Positions 17,502-26,188 of a stretch of DNA of 63,794 nucleotides are shown here, in pieces. This DNA is from Rhizobiales bacterium Ga0077524 (GTDB lineage: Bacteria > Pseudomonadota > Alphaproteobacteria > Rhizobiales > Hyphomicrobiaceae), in assembly GCA_001464755.1 (NCBI GenBank), contig LNDR01000413.1, positions 1 through 63,794 of the forward strand. The letters run 5' to 3'. The notes beneath the pieces were generated by a model. The model ran no database searches, had not been told where the DNA came from, and saw nothing but the letters and a program-made list of their open reading frames with translations. Both the position numbers and the translations under genes were made by a program. Position 1 is the first letter of the stretch. Every line of letters starts with the position of its first letter.

Positions 17502-18932
17502 TCAGGCCGCAGCCCCGAGCACGGCCTTGGTCTCGAGGTACTCCTCGATGCCAAAGCGGCCCCACTCGCGGCCGTTACCGGACTGGCGGTAGCCACCGAA
17601 GGGCGCCTTCGGATCGGCGGGAGCCAAGTTTACCGTCACCATGCCGGCTCTCAGCCTCCGTGCGATGCGCGTGGCGACAGCCGTATCCGTGCCAGAGACG
17701 TAGGCGGCGAGGCCGAAGGGGTGATCGTTGGCGATGCGGACCGCGTCGTCGGCGTCCTTATAGGGCATGATGGCGAGGACGGGTCCGAAGATCTCCTCGC
17801 GCGCGATGGTCATCTCGGGCGTGACGCCGGCGAAGACGGTCGGCTTGACGTAATAGCCTTTGTCCAGACCCTTCGGACGCCCCGCGCCTCCGGCGACAAC
17901 CTTGGCGCCGTCCTTGATGCCGGCCTCGATGAGGGCCTGGATCTTCTTCCACTGCACTTCGGATACGACCGGTCCCATCTCGGTCGCCGCGTCGGCGGGC
18001 GAGCCGACCTTCATGGCCTCGGCGACGGCCTTGGCGAGATCTGACGCTTCTGCCATGCGCGATGCGGGGACAAGCATGCGCGTCGGCGCGTTGCAGGATT
18101 GGCCGGAGTTGCGGAAGCAGAGCTTGACGCCCTCGGTCACGGCCTTGGCGAAGCCGTCGTCGTCCAGAATGATGTTCGCCGACTTGCCGCCGAGTTCCTG
18201 GCCGACGCGCTTGACGGTGGGCGCCGCGCGCACGGCGACGTCGACGCCAGCGCGGGTCGAGCCGGTGAACGAGACGCAGTCGATCTCAGGGTGTGCGGCG
18301 ATCGCCTGGCCGACCTCGGCGTCGCCGTTGACGAGATTGAACACGCCCTTCGGCACCCCGGCCTCCTCCAGGATCTCGGCAATCAGAAGGGCCGAGTAGG
18401 GGGCCACCTCGGAAGGCTTCAGAACCATCGTACATCCAGCGGCGAGCGCTGCCGCGACCTTGCAGCAGATCTGATTGGCTGGCCAGTTCCATGGCGTGAT
18501 CATGCCGACGACGCCGATCGGCTCGCGGACGATCTCGGTGGAGCCGTCGCGCTCGACGAAGTGGAAGTCTTTCAGGAGGTCCCGCGCCACCCGGAAATGC
18601 CCCATGCCGGCACCCGCCTGGAAGCGTGTCGCGAAGGAGATGGGGGCGCCCATCTCGGCGCTGATGACCTGGCCCATCTCGGTAAAGCGGGCCTTGTAGA
18701 CGTCGGCGATGCGGCCGAGCAGGGCCATGCGATCCTCGACGGTGGTGGCCGCGAAGCGGTCGAACGCCGCCCGCGCCGCAGCTACGGCCTTATCCACATC
18801 GGCGGCGGAGCCGAGGGCAACCTCGCCGAGCGGCTCCTCGGTCGCGGGATCGATCACGGGGATGGTGCGTGGTTTGGCGGGGGCGACCCAGGCGCCGTCG
18901 ATGAAGAACTCGGATGCGTGCTTGCGGCTCAT
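17502..18932 (-). CDS. NAD-dependent aldehyde dehydrogenase family protein
   Basis: Aldehyde dehydrogenase of 476 residues. TPWNWPANQICCKVAAALAAGC is the cofactor-binding stretch, the catalytic Glu is in QELGGKSANIIL, and the catalytic Cys is in NSGQSCNAPTRM. The C-terminal GGYRQSGNGREWG is intact. The SCNAPTR context is typical of broad-range aldehyde dehydrogenases acting on small or aromatic aldehydes. It is the first gene of the seven-gene minus-strand cluster, and its promoter should lie in the 119-base divergent interval shared with the ArsC-like gene. A GGAGCCC site precedes the ATG at 18932. Confidence 0.9.
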   Translation of the reverse strand: MSRKHASEFFIDGAWVAPAKPRTIPVIDPATEEPLGEVALGSAADVDKAVAAARAAFDRFAATTVEDRMALLGRIADVYKARFTEMGQVISAEMGAPISFATRFQAGAGMGHFRVARDLLKDFHFVERDGSTEIVREPIGVVGMITPWNWPANQICCKVAAALAAGCTMVLKPSEVAPYSALLIAEILEEAGVPKGVFNLVNGDAEVGQAIAAHPEIDCVSFTGSTRAGVDVAVRAAPTVKRVGQELGGKSANIILDDDGFAKAVTEGVKLCFRNSGQSCNAPTRMLVPASRMAEASDLAKAVAEAMKVGSPADAATEMGPVVSEVQWKKIQALIEAGIKDGAKVVAGGAGRPKGLDKGYYVKPTVFAGVTPEMTIAREEIFGPVLAIMPYKDADDAVRIANDHPFGLAAYVSGTDTAVATRIARRLRAGMVTVNLAPADPKAPFGGYRQSGNGREWGRFGIEEYLETKAVLGAAA

Positions 18933-19051
18933 TGTGGGCTCCAAAGGCAGGGCGGGCTATTGCGAGTGGCAGCACACGCGCGGAAGAGTGTCAATTGCGG
19001 TCGTTGGCGGTTAATCTCGTGCGCCATCGCTTGACTTCGGGGAGGTGTCGA

Positions 19052-19426
19052 ATGTCGTCAATGCCGGTCGGGCGCGAGGTGGTCATCTGGCATAATCCGC
19101 GCTGCGGCAAGTCGCGGGAGACGCTGGCTCTCATCCGTGAGGCCGGGATCGAGCCGCGGATCGTCGAGTATTTGACAACGCTGCCGTCGCGTGAGGAGTT
19201 GCTTGATGCGGCCCACCGCCTGCGGTTGCCACTCGTCGGCTTGCTCAGGTCCAAGGAAAAGCCGTTTAAGGATCTCGGCCTCGGCAGTGACGGCACCAGC
19301 GACGAGGCGCTGCTGGCGGCGGTCGAGGCGCACCCGATGCTGATCGAGCGTCCGATCGTGCTCGTGGGCCATGAGGCCCGGATCGGACGGCCGCCGGAGA
19401 TGGTGCGGGAGATTCTTCCAAAGTAA
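19052..19426 (+). CDS. arsC: ArsC-family reductase (glutaredoxin-dependent arsenate reductase type)
   Basis: Protein of 124 residues of the ArsC/Spx thioredoxin-like fold. The catalytic Cys is C18 in HNPRCGKSRETLALI, and a GGAGG ribosome-binding site lies before the ATG at 19052. EYLTTLPSREELL and ERPIVLVG follow the family pattern, with an Arg-Pro near the C-terminus (ERPIV). The family reduces arsenate to arsenite with glutathione and glutaredoxin. No arsR, arsB or acr3 gene is adjacent, so an arsenate-specific role is uncertain. A general YffB-like reductase is an alternative. Divergent from the aldehyde dehydrogenase. Confidence 0.85.
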   Translation: MSSMPVGREVVIWHNPRCGKSRETLALIREAGIEPRIVEYLTTLPSREELLDAAHRLRLPLVGLLRSKEKPFKDLGLGSDGTSDEALLAAVEAHPMLIERPIVLVGHEARIGRPPEMVREILPK

Positions 19427-19472
19427 GGTGCCGGCGAAGTAAGGTGCTTGCCGAACTAAGGTGCTGGGTCGG
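19424..19472. repeat. Three imperfect tandem copies of a 16-17 base unit
   Basis: Units beginning TAAGGTGC start at 19424, 19440 and 19457 (TAAGGTGCCGGCGAAG, TAAGGTGCTTGCCGAAC, TAAGGTGCTGGGTCGG). The first copy includes the stop codon of the ArsC-like gene. Confidence 0.7.
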
Positions 19473-19554
19473 CCTGCCACGGCGGGTTCGACACAGCTAC
19501 TCATGCGCTGCCTCATCCGCTTGACGCGAGCCCGAGCACGTCGGACAAGATATC

Positions 19555-20169
19555 ATGCTCCTTCTGATCGATAACTACGACAGTTTCACCTACAATCTCG
19601 TCCACTACCTGGGCGAGCTTGGGGCTGTGCCCGAGGTGGTGCGCAACGACAAGATCACGGTCGATGCGGCCCTCGCCTTGAAGCCGCAGGCGATCGTGCT
19701 GTCGCCGGGGCCATGCACGCCCAACGAGGCAGGCATCTGCCTTGAGCTGATCCGCCGCGCCGGGCCGACCGTGCCGGTGCTCGGTGTCTGCCTTGGCCAT
19801 CAGGCGATCGGCCAAGTGTACGGCGGAAAAGTGATACGGGCGCCCGCGCCGATGCACGGAAAGCTATCGACAATCCGCTGCGAGGGGGAAGGCATCTTCG
19901 CCGGGGTTCCGTCCCGGTTCGAGGTTACGCGCTACCACTCGCTGATCGTCGAGCGATCGAGCCTGCCCGAGTGCCTCGCCATCACGGCCGAGACGGATGA
20001 CGGCATCATCATGGGTCTCCAGCACCGTACGCATCCCGTGCACGGCGTGCAGTTCCACCCCGAGAGCATCGCCTCGGAGCATGGTCATGATCTGCTCGCC
20101 AATTTTCTCGAGCTTGCAGGGCTGAGCCCGAAGCGGCGAAACCAGAAGGCGGCGCGGGTCGCCGCGTAA
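19555..20169 (+). CDS. trpG: Anthranilate synthase component II (glutamine amidotransferase)
   Basis: Class I glutamine amidotransferase of 204 residues. The catalytic Cys is C79 in [10 protein letters not shown], and the His-Glu pair is in [31 protein letters not shown] and [11 protein letters not shown] are typical of TrpG/PabA. It releases ammonia from glutamine for anthranilate (and possibly aminodeoxychorismate) synthesis from chorismate. trpD follows after 114 bases, probably as one transcription unit. The synthase subunit trpE is not in the window. Whether it also serves as PabA cannot be decided. Confidence 0.92.
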   Translation: MLLLIDNYDSFTYNLVHYLGELGAVPEVVRNDKITVDAALALKPQAIVLSPGPCTPNEAGICLELIRRAGPTVPVLGVCLGHQAIGQVYGGKVIRAPAPMHGKLSTIRCEGEGIFAGVPSRFEVTRYHSLIVERSSLPECLAITAETDDGIIMGLQHRTHPVHGVQFHPESIASEHGHDLLANFLELAGLSPKRRNQKAARVAA

Positions 20170-20283
20170 ACCGAGGGCACGGTCATGGTCGGCGGCATCG
20201 CGACCTCTTGGGGTTGTGATCGCCGATCTGTCATAAGGGGGGCTCTTTCCCTTCGCCGTCGCCCTTTCCAGCCAGGTTCGCCG

Positions 20284-21303
20284 ATGTCAGTTCAAACCCT
20301 TCGCGCCCTCATCCAGAAAGTCTCGACTGGTGCCACGCTGACGCCGGACGAGATACGTGCGGCGCTCGAGATCATGACCGACGGGCATGCGACCCAGGCG
20401 CAGATGGGCGCGTTCCTCATGGGGCTTCGTGTTCGCGGCGAGACGGTGGATGAGATTACTGGCGCGGCGCAGATGATGCGGGCCCGCATGGTCCGGGTCG
20501 ATGCGCCGGCCGGCGCCGTCGACATCGTCGGCACCGGTGGCGATAGTCACGGCACCTACAACGTGTCGACCTGCGCCTCGCTGGTGGCGGCGGGGGCCGG
20601 CCTCAAGATCGCCAAGCACGGAAATCGCTCCGTGTCGTCGATCTCGGGGGCGTCCGATGTGCTGAGCGCGCTAGGCGTCAAGCTCGACGTCGGGCCCGAT
20701 GTCGTGGCGAGGGCTATCGCGGAGGCGGGCGTCGGCTTCATGTGGGCGCCAATGCATCATCCGGCGATGAAGCACTGGGCGCCGGTGCGGGCTGAGCTCG
20801 GCATTCGAACACTCTTCAACCTGCTGGGGCCGATCTCAAACCCGGCCGGCGTGACGCGGCAGATCGTCGGCGTCTTCGCCCGGGAATGGGTTGAGCCGAT
20901 AGCGCATGTGCTGAAAGGGCTCGGTGCCGAGCACGTCTGGGTGGTGCACGGTCACGACGGTCTCGACGAGCTGACGACGACCGGGGCGACGGACGTCGCC
21001 GAGGTCAAGGATGGCCGGGTCGAGGTGTTCGAGGTGACTCCGGCGGATGCGGGCCTCGCGCCCGCAAAGCTCTCGGATCTCAGAGGTGGCGATGCGCGGA
21101 CCAATGCTGCCGCGATACGCGACGTGCTGGCCGGCAAGCCTGGCCCCTTCCGCGACATCGTGCTGCTCAATGCCGGAGCGGCACTGGTCGTCGGGGGCAA
21201 GGTGGCGGCGCTGGTGAAGGGCGTCTCTCTAGCGGCGCATTCGATCGACAGCGGCGCGGCTGGCCGTGCGCTCCAGCGGCTCATCGCCGTAAGCAACGCC
21301 TGA
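20284..21303 (+). CDS. trpD: Anthranilate phosphoribosyltransferase
   Basis: Protein of 339 residues, normal for Trp[19 protein letters not shown] (PRPP/Mg binding), [21 protein letters not shown] (anthranilate and pyrophosphate site) and [16 protein letters not shown] are all intact. It transfers a phosphoribosyl group from PRPP to anthranilate, step 2 of tryptophan synthesis. The ATG at 20284 fits the family N-terminus. trpC, which commonly follows trpD in this order, is absent; hspQ follows instead. No leader-peptide attenuator was recognised in front of trpG. Confidence 0.94.
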   Translation: MSVQTLRALIQKVSTGATLTPDEIRAALEIMTDGHATQAQMGAFLMGLRVRGETVDEITGAAQMMRARMVRVDAPAGAVDIVGTGGDSHGTYNVSTCASLVAAGAGLKIAKHGNRSVSSISGASDVLSALGVKLDVGPDVVARAIAEAGVGFMWAPMHHPAMKHWAPVRAELGIRTLFNLLGPISNPAGVTRQIVGVFAREWVEPIAHVLKGLGAEHVWVVHGHDGLDELTTTGATDVAEVKDGRVEVFEVTPADAGLAPAKLSDLRGGDARTNAAAIRDVLAGKPGPFRDIVLLNAGAALVVGGKVAALVKGVSLAAHSIDSGAAGRALQRLIAVSNA

Positions 21304-21434
21304 GCGTGGCGTCACGCCTCGATTGCCTCTCTCGTTGACACCGAATGGCTCCCAGCGGATATGATCGACCAGTGACGCGTCCGACAAAACCTGTGAACAG
21401 TGCGCCGCCGCGACGGCGGTCCAAGGCCGGAGCG

Positions 21435-21755
21435 ATGGCTCGCGCCAAGTTTCGGCTCGGCGACGTGGTACGCCACCGGTACTACCCGTTCAGGGGTATC
21501 GTGTTCGACGTCGACCCCGTGTTCAACTCGACGGAGGAGTGGTGGGAGTCGATTCCCCCAGAGATCCGGCCGCGCAAGGACCAGCCCTTCTATCATCTGC
21601 TAGCGGAGAATGCGGAGACTGAATACATCGCGTATGTCTCTGAGCAGAACCTGCTGCCCGATGCTTCCGGCAAGCCGCTGCGGCATCCGCAAGTGGCGGA
21701 GCTGTTCGTAAAAGAGGATGGCCGGTACCTAGCCACCTATCTCCTGGCCCATTGA
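21435..21755 (+). CDS. hspQ: Heat shock protein HspQ (hemimethylated DNA-binding YccV type)
   Basis: Protein of 106 residues. FRLGDVVRHRYYPFRGIVFDVDPVFNSTEEWW and PFYHLLAE.. .YIAYVSEQNLL make up the YccV/HspQ domain, here quoted in separate motifs FRLGDVVRHR, PFRGIVFDVDP and YIAYVSEQNL. In enterobacteria the protein modulates Lon protease and heat-shock turnover. The start at 21435 has a GGAGCG site; an in-frame ATG at 21345 would add 30 Arg/Pro/Ser-rich residues. It is transcribed with trpGD or alone. It converges on the IalB-like gene, with a hairpin in between. Confidence 0.86.
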   Translation: MARAKFRLGDVVRHRYYPFRGIVFDVDPVFNSTEEWWESIPPEIRPRKDQPFYHLLAENAETEYIAYVSEQNLLPDASGKPLRHPQVAELFVKEDGRYLATYLLAH

Positions 21756-21803
21756 ACGTGTTTTCAGCGCGACCTCGGGAACTGTGAGCATCGAGCCTTC
21801 GAC

Positions 21804-21839
21804 ATAAAATCGGCTCTCCGGGAGGTCCGAAGAGCCGAT
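21804..21839 (-). terminator. Terminator of the IalB-like gene
   Basis: Perfect 9-bp stem ATCGGCTCT / AGAGCCGAT (21809-21817 and 21831-21839). On the minus strand it is followed by TTTAT. It lies about 30 bases after the stop of the IalB-like gene and between convergent genes. Confidence 0.75.
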
Positions 21840-21869
21840 CGCTAACCTGCGTCTTGTCGGTCGGTGACT

Positions 21870-22664
21870 TTACTTCTTCTGCGTCGCGGCCTTGGGATCG
21901 GGAGCTTTCTCGGCCTGCTTCTTCTTGTATTCCTCGATCATCGCCTGCTGGCGGAGTGCGATCTGCTGCATCAAGGCCTTGCGGGCCTCGCTGTACTTGG
22001 TGTTATCGATCGGGGCGCCGGCCAGCGCGGTCGCGAAACCGTTCAAGGGGACCGGGAACGCAATGACCTGACCGTTGGCGTTGATGGCAAAGACCATAAT
22101 GCCGGCACCGGCCTTGACCTTGGTCACGATCTCAGGCGTCAGGTCGATCTCGGCCGTGCAGCCGGCCGGATGGCAGAGAGAGAAATTCAGCTTGATGGTT
22201 TCGAGCTTGCTGTCGTCGACTTTTTCGTTCTTCTGCGTCGCGTCCCACATGGCCTTGTCGTAGACCTTGGCGCGAAGCCCGGGCTGGATGGCCATGCCGA
22301 GCGGCACCATCACCATCATGTGCTTCTTGTCCTGGCTCTCGACCTCACGGATCGCGGCCGACACGAGGACCATGCCGGTATTGCCGTCGAGCCGCTCGTG
22401 ATGCGTCAGGCAGATGCTCTTCTCGGCGCGCTCGTCCTTGCCGTCCTTGTCCTTGATCAGGACCGGTGCCTTCTCGCAAAGTTTCACCCAGGCGCTCTGG
22501 CTCGCTGCCGCAGCAGGGGCCGCGGCAGCAGGGGCCGCAGCTTTTGGCTCATTTTTTTTCTGCTGGGCCATGGCGGTGCCCGCACCGACCGACAGAGCCG
22601 CGGCGAGACCAGCCGCACCGACGAGCCGCCAACCCTTCCCGACCATCGAAGCTGTGACCTTCAT
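21870..22664 (-). CDS. Invasion-associated locus B (IalB) family protein
   Basis: Secreted protein of 264 residues. The signal peptide ends AMAQ near residue 30 and is followed by an Ala/Pro-rich linker. The IalB-like domain then begins with WVKLCEK and contains CLTHHERLD, VPLGMAIQPGLRAKV and LCHPAGCTAEIDL. The conserved cysteines probably form disulfides. The C-terminal ~40 residues are charged and helical (QQAMIEEYKKKQAEK). In Bartonella IalB promotes erythrocyte entry, but the family is widespread in free-living Hyphomicrobiales, where its function is unknown. The ATG at 22664 is favoured since the signal peptide begins there. Confidence 0.85.
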   Translation of the reverse strand: MKVTASMVGKGWRLVGAAGLAAALSVGAGTAMAQQKKNEPKAAAPAAAAPAAAASQSAWVKLCEKAPVLIKDKDGKDERAEKSICLTHHERLDGNTGMVLVSAAIREVESQDKKHMMVMVPLGMAIQPGLRAKVYDKAMWDATQKNEKVDDSKLETIKLNFSLCHPAGCTAEIDLTPEIVTKVKAGAGIMVFAINANGQVIAFPVPLNGFATALAGAPIDNTKYSEARKALMQQIALRQQAMIEEYKKKQAEKAPDPKAATQKK

Positions 22665-22972
22665 GATATCCCCTTGAGCGTTGTGTCGCAGCCGACCCCC
22701 GCCGGCCCACCATCGTCGAAATCGTGTCCCCGTATGGCACATGCCAGAAGCCTGCTGCCGTCGAGAGGTAGGATGTGTCGGTCCCGCATCACGTTGCCGA
22801 CCCGCAGCGACGGCGAGTAAAGGCCGGATTGCGGCAATCCCGTGGCCTGGACGTGCCAGTGCGGCAACATCGACCGAGTTTTTGGGGATTGATCGCTTGG
22901 CGGGGCGTTGCGGCAGCGCGCGTCGAGCAAATATTTGACATCGGCGCGTGGCTACCGTTCCCGTTGTTGGCG
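22665..22972. other. Divergent intergenic region without a recognised gene
   Basis: This 308-base stretch separates the divergent IalB-like gene from the YejA-like gene and must hold both promoters. I see no convincing coding region or strong hairpin. If the solute-binding gene used the early start at 22775, most of the stretch would be coded, but that extension lacks signal-peptide character. Confidence 0.5.
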
Positions 22973-24841
22973 ATGATCATGGCACGCGAGACCACCCTGC
23001 GGGGACAAATCGTGAAGCAGGGAATGGGGCGAATGGGCCGCGTGGCGGCGTGTGCGTTGCTCGTTGCGACCGCGGTCGCGACGACGGTGGTGGGGCCGGC
23101 ACGAGCAGAGGCACCGTCGGCGGTCGTGCACGGCGTCGCAATGCACGGTGAGCCGGCTTTGCCTCGAGGATTTGCGCACCTGCCCTATGTCAACCCGGAA
23201 GCGCCGAAGGGGGGCACGCTCAGGCTCGGCGAGCTTGGTACGTACGATAGCCTGAACCCTTTCATTCTGAAGGGCGTTGCGCCTGGAGGTGTTCGCGAGT
23301 GGGTCTATGAGAGCTTGCTCGTGCGCTCGGCGGACGAGCCATTCACGCTTTACGGCCATCTTGCACGCGGGATCGAGCTGGCCGACGACAGGAGGTCGGT
23401 GACGTTTCATCTCGACCCAGCCGCCCGCTTCTCGGATGGCCTTCCGGTGACGGCCGCGGATGTGGTTTTCTCCTGGCGGATGCTGAAGGAGAAAGGGCAG
23501 CCGTTTCACAGGCTGCACTACGGCGGCGTGGAGAGCGCCGAGATCCCGCAGCCGGGCAGCATCCGCTTCGTGATCGGCGAGGGTGGCAATCGCGAAACTC
23601 CGTTGTTGCTGGGGCTGATGCCGATCCTGCCGCGACATCGCTTCGAGGCCGCGACGTTCGATCAGACGAGCCTTGCCGCCCCGGTCGGCTCAGGGCCCTA
23701 CGTGGTCGGTGAGATCGACCCGGGTCGCGCGCTGACGTTCGAGCGCCATCGCGATTGGTGGGCACGCGACAAGCCGCTCGCGCTCGGGCGCTATAATTTC
23801 GACCGTATCCGGCTCGAGTATTTCCGGGATCAGACGACACTGTTCGAGGCATTCAAGGCTGGCGAGATCGACGTTCGGTCGGAGGATGATGCCGGGCGTT
23901 GGGCGGACGGCTACGACTTTCCCGCGGTCAAGGATGGACGCATCGAGCGTGGCGAGTTGCCGACAGGCTGGCCGGCAGGCATGACGGCGCTCGTCTTCAA
24001 CACCCGGCGACCGATGTTCGCCGATCCGCGGGTGCGCCGCGCGCTGCTGCTCATGCTCGATTTCGAGTGGCTCAATCGCAACCTCTTCCACGGCCACTTC
24101 GCGCGGACGCAGAGCTTCTTTGCGCGATCGGATCTGTCAGCTCACGGGCGGCCGGCCGATGCGGTGGAGCGCGCTCTGCTGGCGCCCTGGAGCGCGAGCC
24201 TGAAGCCCGGCGCGCTCGAAGGAACGATCACGATGCCCGTCAGTGATGGTACGGGCCGCAATCGCGACAATCTCAAGGTCGCAATCGAGCTGTTGCGCGA
24301 GGCGGGCTACGTGTCGGATGGCGGGCGGCTGGTGAATGCCACGACGCGCCAGCCCTTCAGCATCGAGATGATGGCCGCAAAACGCGCGGAGGAGCGGCTG
24401 TTCCAGGCCTATGCCCGCAGCTTGTCGCAAGTCGGCATCGCCGTTCAGATCCGACCTGTCGACAGCGCCCAGCGGTGGGCGCGGCTCAAGGCGTTCGACT
24501 TCGATATGATCCAATGGACGTGGGGCTCGTCGCTGTCACCGGGGAACGAGCAGCGCAATCGCTGGGGCTCGGCGAGTGCGGACGAGCAGAACGCTCTCAA
24601 CTTCGCGGGCGTGAGGAGCCCGGCCGTCGATGCCGTGATCGGAGCGGTGGTCGCCGCGCAGCAGCGGGCCGAGTTCGTCTCGGCTGTCCGTGCACTCGAT
24701 CGGCTGCTCTTGTCGGGCGACTATGTGATCCCGCTCTACCATCCGAAGGGGCTCTGGATGGCGTGGCGCGCGGAGTTCAGGCGGCCGGATCGGGCGCCGC
24801 TCGCGGGCACGGCGCTCGAGACGTGGTGGAAAGTCCCGTAG
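22973..24841 (+). CDS. Extracellular solute-binding protein, family 5 (YejA-like peptide binding)
   Basis: Protein of 622 residues from the ATG at 22973. ATGs at 22979 and 23024 are alternatives; the last gives the most compact signal peptide (GRVAACALLVATAVATTVV, cleavage near ARA-E). HGVAMHGEPALP, YVNPEAPKGGTLRLG and SLNPFILKG are hallmarks of the YejA/microcin-C type oligopeptide-binding proteins of ABC importers. GRYNFDRIRLEYFRD and the C-terminal FDMIQWTWGSSLSPGNEQ also fit. The partner permease and ATPase genes (yejBEF) are not next to it, so it is an orphan binding protein here. A rho-independent terminator follows. Confidence 0.86.
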   Translation: MIMARETTLRGQIVKQGMGRMGRVAACALLVATAVATTVVGPARAEAPSAVVHGVAMHGEPALPRGFAHLPYVNPEAPKGGTLRLGELGTYDSLNPFILKGVAPGGVREWVYESLLVRSADEPFTLYGHLARGIELADDRRSVTFHLDPAARFSDGLPVTAADVVFSWRMLKEKGQPFHRLHYGGVESAEIPQPGSIRFVIGEGGNRETPLLLGLMPILPRHRFEAATFDQTSLAAPVGSGPYVVGEIDPGRALTFERHRDWWARDKPLALGRYNFDRIRLEYFRDQTTLFEAFKAGEIDVRSEDDAGRWADGYDFPAVKDGRIERGELPTGWPAGMTALVFNTRRPMFADPRVRRALLLMLDFEWLNRNLFHGHFARTQSFFARSDLSAHGRPADAVERALLAPWSASLKPGALEGTITMPVSDGTGRNRDNLKVAIELLREAGYVSDGGRLVNATTRQPFSIEMMAAKRAEERLFQAYARSLSQVGIAVQIRPVDSAQRWARLKAFDFDMIQWTWGSSLSPGNEQRNRWGSASADEQNALNFAGVRSPAVDAVIGAVVAAQQRAEFVSAVRALDRLLLSGDYVIPLYHPKGLWMAWRAEFRRPDRAPLAGTALETWWKVP

Positions 24842-24880
24842 GGCTAGCTGTCAGACGTGCCCAGTGGGCAAGCCGGCGCT

Positions 24881-24919
24881 CGGTCGGCCGGAACTGGGCC
24901 GACCGGCCGTGGTTTTCCT
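24881..24919 (+). terminator. Terminator after the YejA-like gene
   Basis: Perfect 9-bp stem CGGTCGGCC / GGCCGACCG (24881-24889 and 24897-24905), followed after 7 bases by TTTTCCTTT. It lies just before the end of the convergent flavin monooxygenase gene. Confidence 0.7.
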
Positions 24920-24927
24920 TTGCAGCG

Positions 24928-26031
24928 TCAGGCGGCCTTGACCTTCAACGATGGGTCGAGGTGCTTGAGCTTGGGCAGAACCTCTTTCGAGAGCAACTCG
25001 AGAGAGCGGCGCCAAGCCCCGGGGCTTTCCGCATAGTCGAACCCGAAGACGAGCAACTGGCCGAAGCCGCCGACGTCGTCGTAGATCTTGGCGATCTTCT
25101 CGGCGACCGTATCCGGCGAGCCGATGATCCAGTTGTGCTTGGCGCAATATTCGGGCGTTACGTCCGAGTTCGCCACGTCCTGATCGTGCTTGAGATATTG
25201 CAGGAAATCGAACTCGCCCAAGAGCTTTAGGAAGTACTCGCGCATCATGCGGCCCATGTGCGAGCCGACGGAGAGGCGCATCGCTTCCTCGTCCGTGTCG
25301 GCGACGAACACCTCGCGCACAAGGCGCCATTGGCCGCGATCCGGCGTGCGGCCGGCTTTGGCAGCGCCCTGCTCGACGGCTTCCCAGTGGCTGCCGACGT
25401 AGGCCGGGTTGAGATTGAGGCTCATCGGCCAATAGCCGCGCTCGCCCGCGAGCTTGAGCGTATCGGAACCCTTCGAAAGACCGGCGACGCCGATGGGCGG
25501 GTGCGGTTGCTGGAGCGGGCGGATGTGGGGCTTCAGGAAGCCGTACATCAGGGGCGGCGACTTCACGGTCCAGAATTTGCCGTGGTGCTCGAAAGGCTCG
25601 GTCTCCGTCCATAGTCGCAGGATGATGTCGAGCGCCTCGCGGGTCATCTCGCGGTTGACGCCGGTCGAGCCGTCGACATTGAACATCTCCCAATCACTCG
25701 GGAGGCCGCTCGCGGCGACGCCGAAGTTGAGGCGACCTCCCGAGATGTGGTCGAGCATGGCGACGCGATTGGCGAGCTCGGCCGGGTGGTGATAAGGCAG
25801 CAGGAAGCCGCCGGGGCCGATGCGGATGTTCTTCGTCTGCATCAAGGCTTGAGCGATGAGCAGGTCGGGCGCGGGATGCGGCTCCCAGGGTGCCGTGTGG
25901 TGCTCGCCGATCCAGCATTCGGTGTAGCCGAGTTCGTCCAGCCAGCGGAGGACCTGAAGATCCCACTCGTGGCCGTCACGAAGACTGCGCTCAGGAGGAT
26001 GGGACGGCATGGTGAAGTAGCCGAGCTGCAT
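24928..26031 (-). CDS. LLM-class flavin-dependent oxidoreductase (luciferase-like monooxygenase)
   Basis: Protein of 367 residues. ECWIGEHHTAPWEPHPAPDLL and IGPGGFLLPYHHPAELANRVAMLDHISGGRLNFGVAASG are typical of bacterial-luciferase-like and alkanesulfonate/EmoA-type enzymes, with the EHH motif near residue 44. A strong GGAGG ribosome-binding site precedes the ATG at 26031. It uses reduced flavin supplied by a separate reductase. It is transcribed alone and not near the other LLM gene (15131-16252); the sequences are only distantly alike. The substrate is unknown. Confidence 0.87.
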   Translation of the reverse strand: MQLGYFTMPSHPPERSLRDGHEWDLQVLRWLDELGYTECWIGEHHTAPWEPHPAPDLLIAQALMQTKNIRIGPGGFLLPYHHPAELANRVAMLDHISGGRLNFGVAASGLPSDWEMFNVDGSTGVNREMTREALDIILRLWTETEPFEHHGKFWTVKSPPLMYGFLKPHIRPLQQPHPPIGVAGLSKGSDTLKLAGERGYWPMSLNLNPAYVGSHWEAVEQGAAKAGRTPDRGQWRLVREVFVADTDEEAMRLSVGSHMGRMMREYFLKLLGEFDFLQYLKHDQDVANSDVTPEYCAKHNWIIGSPDTVAEKIAKIYDDVGGFGQLLVFGFDYAESPGAWRRSLELLSKEVLPKLKHLDPSLKVKAA

Positions 26032-26188
26032 GGGCGAACCTCCGAATATTTTGTTGGCGCTTTTATCGCGGCATGAAGGGTATGCGCATGGCTAGCGAGG
26101 TCAAGCTCGTGTCCAAGCAGCTGGTGTCGAGACCGGCGCTCCACGCGCAGCGCGGGCGGGTCTGTAGAAACCTTACCGTCGGAGCAGC

